Shown here piece after piece: positions 1 through 7,455 of a stretch of 22,614 nucleotides of DNA (positions within the stretch are counted from its first letter, which is position 1; each line of letters begins with the position of its first letter). Below the pieces are notes generated by a model. The model saw only the letters and a program-made list of their open reading frames with translations, was not told where the DNA came from and ran no database searches. Both the position numbers and the translations under genes were made by a program. Origin of the DNA: Nitrososphaerota archaeon (lineage in GTDB: Archaea; Thermoproteota; Nitrososphaeria; Nitrososphaerales; CADDZS01); contig JAJPHP010000068.1 of NCBI GenBank assembly GCA_021325255.1, positions 1-22,614 of the forward strand, in the 5' to 3' direction.

Positions 1-71
1 CTGGGTTTATTTCCTTCCTCCCTTATCCTCTTTTGCTTTGATGTCATGGCGTCAGCGGCGAATTGCTCTAA

Positions 72-962
72 CTAGCATATATTGTTACTTATCCAAAGAG
101 CGATAATGCGCTCTTTTGCCCGTCTTGTAAGTGGTATTTCACTGATAATATCTGGCTCGTAAATTGGAGCATAATCTATCTTCCGTGCTTCTTTGTAAAA
201 CCTCTCAAGGGCCTCTGCGACATCTTGTTCTTCCCCTACCTTCAAGGGATCGAGTCGGTCAGGATAAATCGTGCGAATAACTTGGTAGAAGAGGAGTTTA
301 TTGAGTTGTAAATACCCAGATTGTTCAGCAATTAGACGATTGTTTGCATCATTAAGCTCAAGCCCTTGAGCTTCCAGCCAATCAGAATATCTCTCCTTGA
401 ATTTCCTCTCATGCAACCTTTCGGTCAGGGATGTCACGAAATCAGGCAATAAATCGTTGAACGCTTCGTGTAAGGTGTCCACAAGGGTATCGTCAAGTGC
501 CTTGAGACGTATTGGTGTCTGACCTAGTGTCAGCTTTAGTATTTGTTCGGCCCAGCCAGCCGAGAGTTCGAACTCGAAAGAGGCTATTTCGCTCTCAAAT
601 GGAGATCTGTCACCTTTCTGGTAAAGGATGATACGCTTTGTGTTGCATGTAAGGTAAAAAGGAAAGGCGCCATAAACTGCGTATCTGACAGCCTGTTCTA
701 TCACTTCAGGGTCTCTTGGTTCAATATCTCGCTCTACTTTTCCGACTTTTTTCTTGAATTTCGCCTCGACGACAAAGAGTCGTTTTCCTGCCCTCTCGGC
801 AAATAAGTCGGCTATCCCACCATCTACAGGCACGTCGAAATGAAAATCTAGGATGTCGGAGACGCCAAGCGCAATAGCTGCTTCTTTCATCTTTGGTAAG
901 ACGTACTGAGCGACAAAATCCCTTTCAGAACGCCATCTTTCCATCGTAGCGCTTTGTGGCAT
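72..962 (-). CDS. Restriction-type PD-(D/E)xK nuclease domain protein, probably a truncated remnant
   Basis: A 296-aa protein with an N-terminal HsdR_N-like/COG2810-type nuclease domain. The pattern G-G-I-A-D52-L, then V-V-E66-A-K68, then a Q near residue 90 followed by a hydrophobic strand (residues 93-105), is the PD-(D/E)xK core, so it probably cleaves or once cleaved DNA. Residues 110-280 resemble the linker that, in fused restriction-modification proteins of this family, leads into an N6-adenine methylase domain. Here the frame stops at residue 296, just where that domain would begin, and nothing methylase-like follows in the remaining 71 bases. I infer a C-terminally truncated copy, although a stand-alone nuclease of this size is possible. 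The start is the ATG at 962; a second ATG lies at residue 7. A TATA-like box sits about 26 bases upstream, which suits a leaderless mRNA. It borders the 3' end of tRNA-Val, a common insertion site. Confidence 0.7.
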   Translation of the reverse strand: MPQSATMERWRSERDFVAQYVLPKMKEAAIALGVSDILDFHFDVPVDGGIADLFAERAGKRLFVVEAKFKKKVGKVERDIEPRDPEVIEQAVRYAVYGAFPFYLTCNTKRIILYQKGDRSPFESEIASFEFELSAGWAEQILKLTLGQTPIRLKALDDTLVDTLHEAFNDLLPDFVTSLTERLHERKFKERYSDWLEAQGLELNDANNRLIAEQSGYLQLNKLLFYQVIRTIYPDRLDPLKVGEEQDVAEALERFYKEARKIDYAPIYEPDIISEIPLTRRAKERIIALWISNNIC

Positions 963-982
963 CTTTTTGTTATAGAATAAGA

Positions 983-992
983 TTTATTAAAA
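983..992 (-). promoter_or_regulatory. TATA-like box for the nuclease gene
   Basis: On the minus strand the sequence TTTTAATAAA is centred about 26 bases upstream of the ATG at 962. That is the archaeal TATA-to-transcription-start distance, so the transcript would begin at or next to the start codon. The identification rests only on sequence and spacing. Confidence 0.45.
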
Positions 993-1085
993 TACTATCT
1001 GCCTTGAACTTGTTACGATTCACACCGGGGCCTAAAACTGAACACTCAAGAAAAACAAAATAATTTCCATTTATACCAAAAAGTA

Positions 1086-1193
1086 TGGGCTCGGAGGGAC
1101 TTGAACCCACGACCCCCGCCGTTTTCTTGAGGAGCTACCTGAAATCATTCCCCCAGTCAGAGCGGTGTCCTAACCAAGCTAGACGACGAGCCC
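1086..1193 (-). tRNA. tRNA-Val(GAC) with an intron
   Basis: On the minus strand GGGCTCG (1-7) pairs with CGAGCCC (66-72), followed by A73 and no encoded CCA. The D arm has stem GTCT/GGAC. The T arm is GTGGG-TTCAAGT-CCCTC with one T-T mismatch. The anticodon stem CCGCT/GGCGG is interrupted by about 33 bases (1122-1154). Placing the break at the canonical 37/38 position gives anticodon GAC, and the overall sequence resembles archaeal tRNA-Val. The intron can form GGGGA/TCCTC as its inner helix. The exact splice points were not proven by a full bulge-helix-bulge fold. A TATA-like TTTATGCAAA lies about 20 bases upstream of the mature 5' end. Confidence 0.85.
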
Positions 1194-1333
1194 GTTTCTT
1201 CAGAAGCCTTTGCATAAACCCTTGCTACCGAGTTCGTTTAAATGCTTTCTCAGTACGCGGCGACCCGCATTTCTCGTCAAGTCCCGTAGCCAAATGCAAG
1301 CGCGCCTCACGCGAAAAATGGAAATAACCTTCA

Positions 1334-2773
1334 GTGCGAAATGAATTCCATCGATGCGTCGGCGACTTGGCTAGATCAAAGAGAACTATCATCTACCTTG
1401 CCATAGCGGTAATAATAATCATCGTCGCCTCATCGCTTGGCTACTACTACCTGTATGCCGCGCGAGCAGGAACTATTGCCGTAATATACCAGAGCTCCCC
1501 CCAAACTGGAAGATTTGTATCAGTCTATCCCACGCAATCAAACGAGACTTCGCCCAACGCAATCGCAGTGGATTCGCACGGCAACGTGTGGTTTACTCTA
1601 GAGAACGAAAGCAAGCTTGCCGAGCTCATACCGAGCAACGGGACAATTCATGAGTACAATATACCTGGGGCGGGAAGCGGAGGGACTGTGACATGGGGAA
1701 TTGCAGTAGAGAACTCGAAAAACCTCGTGTGGTTCACCGAGCAGGAATCAAATGCTGTGTGGAGCTTCGACATGACAAAGTACACATTTAAGAAGTACCC
1801 ACTTCACACCACGAACGCCCTGCCATTTGACATCGCCCTTGACGCAAGCGGCAACGTGTGGTTTACCGAGCTGTACGCAAACAAGATCGGCGAAATAAGC
1901 TCCTCCGGACGCCTCACCGAAACGAGCATCCCCATGCCCGGAGACATCGAACCTGCAGGAATTGCCGTGGACAGCGCGGGAAAGGTTTGGTTTACTCTTG
2001 CTGGAGCGAACAGCATAGGTTCCTTCTACCAGGGGAGTTTTGAGTACTTCAACCTGTCTGGCCAGATTTACTCACCGGTTGGAATCGCGGTGGATAAAAA
2101 TGAAAACGTCTGGATCACCCAGCATGGCCCGAGCCTCATCTCAGAGTTCAATCCCTCGACCAACTCATTCAGGTCAATATCGACGAGCGTCCCGCCTCCA
2201 CCGCTGAACGCATCGCTACCATACTTTGTCTACGTCGATTCTCAGGGCAGGGTCTGGATCAACGAGCACTACGGGAACTCGATCGCCGTACTAGATCCAG
2301 AGACAGGTAACATGACTGAGTACAAAGTCCCGACCCACCACACCCTCGCAGGTGACATTAGCGGAATGCTCACGATGGAAATCTCGCCTTACAACGGTGA
2401 TCCATGGTTTACAGAATTTTTCTCAGGAAGCGTTGGAACGGTGAACGCATCAGAGCCTCTCGGTTTGAGCCTGCAAATCAACAATCAATCATCCGGAGGA
2501 ATTGAGCAGATTCACATTGCAAAAGGAGGGAGCGCGACACTTGGTCTCTCGGTAAATGCGAGTGAAACAAGCCCAATAGAGCTTCAGGGATTCACAGGAA
2601 ATATAACCGGCGGCCTATCGTATGCATTTTCCCCAAGCGCAGGAGCAGGGAGCTTTCGAAGCAACCTGACAATCACCGCGAGCGACTCCAAATCAGGCGT
2701 GTACTTTGTGACGATAAGCGCGTCCACCAGTGATCTGGTTGTATCTCGAGTTGTTGAGGTAATCGTCTCCTAG
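1334..2773 (+). CDS. Membrane-anchored Vgb-like seven-bladed beta-propeller protein
   Basis: A 479-aa protein. Residues 1-17 are basic, residues 18-42 form one hydrophobic segment (signal anchor or signal peptide), and the rest is predicted outside the membrane. Seven repeats of the type G-N-V-W-F-T-E/L (first VWFT near residue 84, last PWFTEF near 358) mark a seven-bladed NHL/streptogramin-lyase-like propeller. The final ~100 residues are Ser/Thr/Gly-rich and look like an Ig-like beta-sandwich. Bacterial Vgb opens streptogramin B, but archaeal homologues with an anchor are common and their substrate is unknown. I therefore do not call antibiotic resistance; extracellular binding or a sugar/peptide lyase role is equally possible. 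The start is GTG at 1334. Its GC-rich codon use differs from the genes right of tRNA-Ile, consistent with resident chromosome. Confidence 0.85.
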   Translation: MRNEFHRCVGDLARSKRTIIYLAIAVIIIIVASSLGYYYLYAARAGTIAVIYQSSPQTGRFVSVYPTQSNETSPNAIAVDSHGNVWFTLENESKLAELIPSNGTIHEYNIPGAGSGGTVTWGIAVENSKNLVWFTEQESNAVWSFDMTKYTFKKYPLHTTNALPFDIALDASGNVWFTELYANKIGEISSSGRLTETSIPMPGDIEPAGIAVDSAGKVWFTLAGANSIGSFYQGSFEYFNLSGQIYSPVGIAVDKNENVWITQHGPSLISEFNPSTNSFRSISTSVPPPPLNASLPYFVYVDSQGRVWINEHYGNSIAVLDPETGNMTEYKVPTHHTLAGDISGMLTMEISPYNGDPWFTEFFSGSVGTVNASEPLGLSLQINNQSSGGIEQIHIAKGGSATLGLSVNASETSPIELQGFTGNITGGLSYAFSPSAGAGSFRSNLTITASDSKSGVYFVTISASTSDLVVSRVVEVIVS

Positions 2774-3198
2774 CAGGTTCGATTCGCGCTACCTTCGTCT
2801 ACTTTTCGTACTCAAATCAGGGTCAGATTAATTTTGTCAAGCTTAACAGACCTGATGAGGGAACACGGCAAGGCAAGGGGACCTTTGAAAATCGCGACGC
2901 TCGCAACAACACGATCGATGACGAGGAAATCGAACCAAGCTCGTCCTACAGATATAACAGCATCGGCATAGACCGACCGCCTGTCATGATAGCTATACGT
3001 CACCGGCTAGGATTGAAATGGTCGAAATTCATTGGAGCGATGGTGAGTAGCGTCTTCAACAAAATCGAGGGGTTACGTGCAGAATTTGAGCTGTCGAACA
3101 ACAGTTGTTTTGTGACCGTGCGGGCTGACAAGAAAGAACGATAATCATCTCGGTAGATCAGCCCCGCTAGCTTGCTGCTGCTCTTTCTTCGTCTTCCT
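2774..3198 (+). other. Intergenic stretch with a weak open frame
   Basis: No recognisable gene. The plus-strand frame at 2986-3144 (52 codons from ATG, ending in TAA) has protein-like codons, and the same frame stays open back into the propeller gene without a usable start. Two short minus-strand frames overlap it. None has a motif I can name. It may be an eroded gene. Confidence 0.25.
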
Positions 3199-3357
3199 CT
3201 ATAGATCGATGATTTTCTCCTTGTTCTCATTCAGATAGCGTTTGAACTCCTCCGTTTCGTATCTGCTGAACCTTATGTTCTCAGGATAAGGCAGAACTCT
3301 GACATCCTCGAAAGAGTCGCAATCGCTTCCTGTGGTGATGTAAGCAAGATACTTCAC
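3199..3357 (-). CDS. Small hypothetical protein (52 aa)
   Basis: A GTG-started frame of 52 codons ending in TAG. The product begins MKYLAYITTGSDCD and ends in a charged helical segment rich in E, K and R. The composition (aromatic beta-like start, then an amphipathic helix) looks like a real protein rather than noise, and the frame extends 8 codons upstream before an in-frame TGA without another good start. It lies on the same strand as, and downstream of, the histidine kinase, 67 bases from that gene's stop, so it could be co-transcribed. I do not recognise the family. It could also be the surviving C-terminal end of a longer gene. Confidence 0.4.
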   Translation of the reverse strand: MKYLAYITTGSDCDSFEDVRVLPYPENIRFSRYETEEFKRYLNENKEKIIDL

Positions 3358-3424
3358 GCATGAATATGTTGAACCTTCAGGCTGGCTTCCCGAGAAGCAG
3401 ATTCAGGTCGGAGAAGCCCGCTCT

Positions 3425-4822
3425 CTATTCAGCTTGTATTTCCTTGAGAGGCGACTTTGGCAAGAGCACCTCAATCAGCGTTCCCTTGGTGTAGTCTCCG
3501 TCGACCCTATCCTTGACCCTTAGTCTCCCGCGGTAGCGCTCGACGACAAGCGCGTGCACTATTGACATTCCAAGACCAGTACCTTTTGCCCCGTTGAGAA
3601 ATCGTGTGAACAATCTTTGTTTGAGCTCATCAGAGATCCCCCTCGCGTTGTCGCTAATCGAAACCTTCACCCAAGCAGATGAAGTATCTTCCCACCGAGA
3701 GCCTTCCTCCCTTGGAGATGAGGTGTCTCCATTCTCCTCGCAGATCGTAGTCTCAATCATCACTTCGGTCCCGTCGCAGTGCCTGACCGAATTGGAATAG
3801 AGGTTCAAGAACACATCGCGCAAGAGCTCGTCGGCAATTGCGAAAAACCGTTGCGATTCCTGCCCCGCTGGTGGTCCTTCCATGCGCCTGTCCTGCACAG
3901 TTGAGGAAGGAAGGACTATCAAGCGATGATTGACCCTCTTATTCGCGAACGACCCGTCACTCTTTCCCACGAGGTTTATGGCGCTGTCGATAATACTCAG
4001 CAGGTCAACTGAATGGAGACTCGGTTTCCCCTCCGAAACAACTCTAGCCAGTTTCTTCGCCTTCTCCACGAGATCGTTCATCGCGTCCAGGGAAGAGATC
4101 TGAGTCATCAACATCTTCTTCGACACCTCACTTCCCTCCGCTTTCTCCACAAGCATCTCGGCGCAGAGCCGGATTACCTGGCAGTAGTTCCTGATGTCAT
4201 GGGTCAGTATGTCCTGTAATAGTATGGCCTCCCTTCTGCTTTGCCTCTCCATTTCCAGAATCATCTCCAGTTCACTGGTTCGTTCTCTGACGAGCGCCTC
4301 GAGGTTCTTGGAATACGAATCGAGTTCCTGCTTGTCTCGCATTCGCTCGATAAGGTCCGCGGCCTGCCTCGCGAGCAAGTCTAGCAGACGAAGGTCGGAT
4401 TCGGAAGGCACGTGCGGCTCTCGGAAGTGTGTTGAAATTACTCCTATCAATTCTCCGGACCTGCTGATGAGCGGGGTCGACTGACAGGCTCTGACCCCTG
4501 CATGAAGCATAACTTTGAGTGATGGAGTCCCGACGAATATCGGGCTCGTCGTTATGTCTTGGACTATCACCCGTTTCCCGGCTTCCTTCGCTGCTCCGCA
4601 CGAAGCCCCGACTTCATTTTTGACAATTCTGAAGAAGTCGAGGAAGGGCAGTTCGAATCCGCGGTGCGCGACAATCCTGAGATTGCCATCTCCCTCAAGT
4701 ATCTGCATGTTCCCCATGTCCGTGTGCATGAGTTCCACTGCGGCACCCACGAACTCGGAGAGCAGCCCCTCCATGTCCTGCTGTGCGACGAGGTGTACAC
4801 TGAGTTCGTGGAGCCTCGACAA
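3425..4822 (-). CDS. GAF-domain sensor histidine kinase, start uncertain
   Basis: A 465-aa cytosolic sensor kinase. Residues ~15-160 form a GAF domain (pattern ending in LIGVISTHF); residues 165-195 are a coiled-coil linker; the H-box is L-T-H-D-I-R-N near residue 210; the ATPase domain carries an N-box (NLYSNSVRH), a G1-box (SDNARGI) and a G2-box (GTGLGMS). It should autophosphorylate on the H-box histidine and pass phosphate to a response regulator; none is adjacent. There is no membrane segment. The listed start is TTG at 4822, but the same frame stays open 40 codons further upstream (to 4942) with protein-like residues (such as LISNENLSHELAGL) and no ATG, GTG or TTG, then meets TGA. An N-terminal truncation or frameshift is likely, possibly with loss of a PAS domain. 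Confidence 0.85.
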   Translation of the reverse strand: MSRLHELSVHLVAQQDMEGLLSEFVGAAVELMHTDMGNMQILEGDGNLRIVAHRGFELPFLDFFRIVKNEVGASCGAAKEAGKRVIVQDITTSPIFVGTPSLKVMLHAGVRACQSTPLISRSGELIGVISTHFREPHVPSESDLRLLDLLARQAADLIERMRDKQELDSYSKNLEALVRERTSELEMILEMERQSRREAILLQDILTHDIRNYCQVIRLCAEMLVEKAEGSEVSKKMLMTQISSLDAMNDLVEKAKKLARVVSEGKPSLHSVDLLSIIDSAINLVGKSDGSFANKRVNHRLIVLPSSTVQDRRMEGPPAGQESQRFFAIADELLRDVFLNLYSNSVRHCDGTEVMIETTICEENGDTSSPREEGSRWEDTSSAWVKVSISDNARGISDELKQRLFTRFLNGAKGTGLGMSIVHALVVERYRGRLRVKDRVDGDYTKGTLIEVLLPKSPLKEIQAE

Positions 4823-5236
4823 TCCCGCAAGCTCGTGTGAAAGATTTTCGTTCGAGATAAGAGGCCACCAGGTTTGGGTTTTGTGCGTAGCTATGTCGTT
4901 AGGAATAACCTCGCTCGGATGAGATATCTTAGCTTCACACCCTCAAGAGGTTATGTTTCGCGTTTTAGGCGCATGCTATTTTCAATGTGAACCGCAATTA
5001 AAACCCCGCTATTAAAGAACACATAGACGTTTCTTCTATGCGGTCATAATCCGGTGGACGGCTGCCCTCACATTTCAGCCAGTTCGATTGAATCGAATAT
5101 CCACGTGAGAATAGTCTTCTATTGAACTACAACCGAGCACCTGAAGGCTGACATCGCTCGCACCAGAAACACATTCGCTTGTATCTCGGCTTTAAGTACG
5201 CCTGTGCTCCATCCGGCTCCTGCACCTAGGTAGGCA
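4823..5236. other. Intergenic stretch upstream of the histidine kinase
   Basis: The part up to 4942 is the open continuation of the kinase frame. Minus-strand A/T-rich boxes near 4995-5015 could serve as promoters for it. From about 5020 to 5236 I see no gene, repeat or RNA. Confidence 0.3.
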
Positions 5237-5350
5237 TGGACTGGAGGGGATTTGAACCCCTGACCTCCCGCGTTCTCTAAAACGCCTACGTACAGTTGGA
5301 GAATGGCATTTCGTGCGAGGCGGGCGTTACTACCGCTGAACTACCAGCCC
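5237..5350 (-). tRNA. tRNA-Ala(CGC) with a 41-base intron
   Basis: On the minus strand GGGCTGG pairs with CCAGTCC (one G-T wobble), followed by A73 and no CCA. The T arm AGGGG-TTCAAAT-CCCCT is perfect. The anticodon stem is CCCGC/GCGGG with loop CT-CGC-A and C38. The intron occupies 5273-5313, between positions 37 and 38. It contains a 7-bp inner helix, AAATGCC/GGCGTTT, as expected for a bulge-helix-bulge substrate of the archaeal splicing endonuclease. Confidence 0.9.
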
Positions 5351-5819
5351 TCAGTTCTTTTGAGAGAGAGCAGTTTCTCTCTCCCCCATTTGTTCCACTT
5401 TGCGCCCGAGGTTAAATGAATATTCCGATTGCGGAATAGAAAGACCGGTCCCGTCACATAGCTGGTCGTCGTGCACTCACGTGCTCCTCAACGCCTGCGC
5501 ACATTCGCTTTTCAGAATTATCAGGTTGTTAACCTCGTTCGTTCATTATCTTTGGAGAGTGTACGGTCAGCGGCTTGTCGCATGGCCGCTCACAAGACTG
5601 GTTCACGTGTGGACCCTTCCGGTGAGGTACCTTAGTCGCCCATACATTGTGTATCGCGCAAAAACTCGAGTGCCGGTGCAAACGGCCAGGAAGAAATGAA
5701 ATCACAATCAGAGGGTACCTATACGTCCTCTACTTCGATTCAGATTGGCCAAGCAGAAGCTTAAAAAAAGGAACAAAGAACTACCTTCCTCCCAAGCAAG
5801 CAAAGTTGCTCACTGACTG
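5351..5819. other. Intergenic region between tRNA-Ala and tRNA-Ile
   Basis: No convincing gene. A TTG-started plus-strand frame of 99 codons (5400-5699) is rich in Arg, Leu and Val without any motif and is probably chance. An 8-bp inverted repeat (5362-5369 with 5376-5383, GAGAGAGA/TCTCTCTC) lies just upstream of tRNA-Ala. An A-rich TATA-like stretch at 5760-5769 is about 50 bases before tRNA-Ile. Confidence 0.3.
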
Positions 5820-5943
5820 GGGCCGGTAGCTCAGCATGGACAGCCACTGATAAGTTCACTAATGGTGGTGCACTTAGAGCGCGTGACTGATAACTCTATA
5901 GTTAGAGATCACGAGGTCGCCGGTTCAAATCCGGTCCGGCCCA
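5820..5943 (+). tRNA. tRNA-Ile(GAT) with two introns, one in the D-loop
   Basis: GGGCCGG pairs with CCGGCCC, followed by A73 and no CCA. The T arm GCCGG-TTCAAAT-CCGGT is perfect. The anticodon stem CGTGA/TCACG encloses CT-GAT-A. A 15-base intron (5893-5907, with inner helix CTCT/AGAG) sits at 37/38. A second insertion of about 34 bases (near 5840-5873) interrupts the D-loop between AGCATGG and TTA, inside the otherwise perfect GCTC/GAGC D stem; it can form GCCAC/GTGGT. Removing both gives a normal tRNA-Ile. The exact D-loop splice points are ambiguous by one or two bases. An integrase begins 48 bases downstream, so the 3' end is the likely attachment site. Confidence 0.88.
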
Positions 5944-5991
5944 TCCCGATTTTCAGTTCAAATCTAAGACTTATTAGGCTCGAAAAAGCAA

Positions 5992-7368
5992 ATGCAAAGG
6001 CATTTGCCAACAAATTTCAAGGACTATTCCAAACAAGAGTACGGCGAATTCCTTCAAGATCCCAATGTCAAGCGCTGGTACAACAACCTCTCAAAGTCGA
6101 GTGTAATTGTCGCCGATATCTATCTGCGAAGACTTGGCAGCTTCTGCAAGAAACTGAGTGTTACTCCATCTCAATTCTCACGGTTTAGCCTCCGAAGAAT
6201 GGAGGATATGGCCCAGGACTATATCGATGAATTTGAGAAAAGAAAGAACCCCGAAACCGGACGACAGTATGCACCGGGATATGTCGACTCTAATCTCAAA
6301 GCAATCAAAAGCTGGGCTGAATGGAACAGGAAAAAGTTTCAGCGAAGGATCAAGATCTCGAACGTAAGCAAAACGCCTACACTTGAAAATGAACGAATTC
6401 CAACACAAAAGGAGCTTGCCCGAGTTCTCTACGCTGAATCCACACCTCTTCGAACTCGAGTCAGCATAGCTCTGATGGCGTTTGCCGGTCCGAGACTTGA
6501 AGTTCAGGGTGATTATCTAGGGCTCGAAGGACTGAGAATCAAGGATTTTCCTGAGCTCAAATTGTCAAAGGACGAAGCGAAATTCGCAGTAGTCCCTACG
6601 ATAATTATTGTTCGAGAGGAGTTAAGCAAGTCCAGACATCAATATTTCACATTCCTTGCGGATGAAGGCTGCGAAATTCTAAAGCAGTATCTGGAAAGAA
6701 GATTGTCCGAAGGCGAAGATCTTTCCGAAAACTCTCCGATAATTTCAAGCAGCAAATCGCAACAAAAGAAGATCAGCAGTGTAAAGATCCCTGACGCTTC
6801 TCCAGTCCTCCGCACCACAAAGATAGGGAACGACATTAGAACAGCCATGCGAGCAGTGGATCTTCCCTGGCGGCCATACGTATTCAGAAGTTACTTTGAC
6901 ACCAACCTTATGCTAGCAGAAAGCAAGGGGCTCGTAACTCATGCATATCAACAGTTTTGGATGGGGCATACTGGTGACATTGAAGCAAGGTATACCACGA
7001 GAAAACACACACTGCCTCAGGAAATGGTTGAGGATATGAGAAAATCGTACGAGAAGGTTGCAAACCAGTTCCTGGAAACTTCAACGAACAAGAAATCTCC
7101 CTCGGCTGACGAGATCAAAAGGATGCACCAAGAATCTTTACTTTCACTCGCTGGATGTACCAAGGAGCAGATAGACAAGATGGATCTTGAACACATGTCG
7201 AATGAAGAAGTTCAACGCAAGGCAAGGGAGATATTCTTTGGCATAAATACAAACAAGGGCCAAAGAGTTGCAGTTCAAGTTCCAGAAGTTGACGGGCTTC
7301 TCGCAAAGGGATACAAAGCGGAGCATAATCTCCCGGATGGCAGAGTCGTCATGATGCCCCCGTTCTAG
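5992..7368 (+). CDS. Tyrosine recombinase (integrase), Thaumarchaeota type
   Basis: A 458-aa site-specific DNA recombinase that would integrate or excise a mobile element. Residues 10-125 form a SAM-like core-binding domain and residues 135-345 the catalytic domain. Visible active-site residues: R168 (in FAGPRLE), a probable K213, R299 in a Y-V-F-R-S-Y motif (Tyr replaces the usual His of HxxR), H326 in W-M-G-H, and the nucleophile Y334 in E-A-R-Y. About 120 residues follow the tyrosine; the ending KGYKAEHNLPDGRVVMMPP matches the tail seen in thaumarchaeal integrases. The ATG at 5992 is the first good start. It lies 48 bases after the tRNA-Ile 3' end and reads away from it, so the tRNA is the probable target. 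The gene is intact, unlike SSV-type integrases that are split on insertion. Confidence 0.92.
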   Translation: MQRHLPTNFKDYSKQEYGEFLQDPNVKRWYNNLSKSSVIVADIYLRRLGSFCKKLSVTPSQFSRFSLRRMEDMAQDYIDEFEKRKNPETGRQYAPGYVDSNLKAIKSWAEWNRKKFQRRIKISNVSKTPTLENERIPTQKELARVLYAESTPLRTRVSIALMAFAGPRLEVQGDYLGLEGLRIKDFPELKLSKDEAKFAVVPTIIIVREELSKSRHQYFTFLADEGCEILKQYLERRLSEGEDLSENSPIISSSKSQQKKISSVKIPDASPVLRTTKIGNDIRTAMRAVDLPWRPYVFRSYFDTNLMLAESKGLVTHAYQQFWMGHTGDIEARYTTRKHTLPQEMVEDMRKSYEKVANQFLETSTNKKSPSADEIKRMHQESLLSLAGCTKEQIDKMDLEHMSNEEVQRKAREIFFGINTNKGQRVAVQVPEVDGLLAKGYKAEHNLPDGRVVMMPPF

Positions 7369-7393
7369 TATTACGAATCAAAGCCAAAAGTAA

Positions 7394-7401
7394 GATTTAT
7401 C
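7394..7401 (+). promoter_or_regulatory. Possible TATA box for the helicase gene
   Basis: GATTTATC lies about 58 bases before the GTG at 7456 in the 87-base gap after the integrase. It would give a leader of about 30 bases. The match is weak, and read-through from the integrase is an alternative. Confidence 0.25.
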
Positions 7402-7455
7402 GAGAGATTCAATACTTCCCTTCCAATGTAATTCGAAGCCGGTGCAATATCCCTG

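Noticed and set aside
1334..2773. Calling the propeller protein a streptogramin-resistance enzyme
   Set aside because: The fold resembles Vgb, but the membrane anchor, the extra C-terminal domain and the archaeal setting make drug inactivation unsupported.
2812..3230. Two minus-strand frames of 63 and 76 codons
   Set aside because: No motifs; the left one is opposite a better plus-strand frame, and the right one overlaps the more convincing 52-codon gene at 3199-3357.
5400..5699. 99-codon plus-strand frame between tRNA-Ala and tRNA-Ile
   Set aside because: TTG start, no motif, composition rich in Arg/Val/Leu with no protein-like patterning; it lies in a gap between RNA genes and looks like chance.
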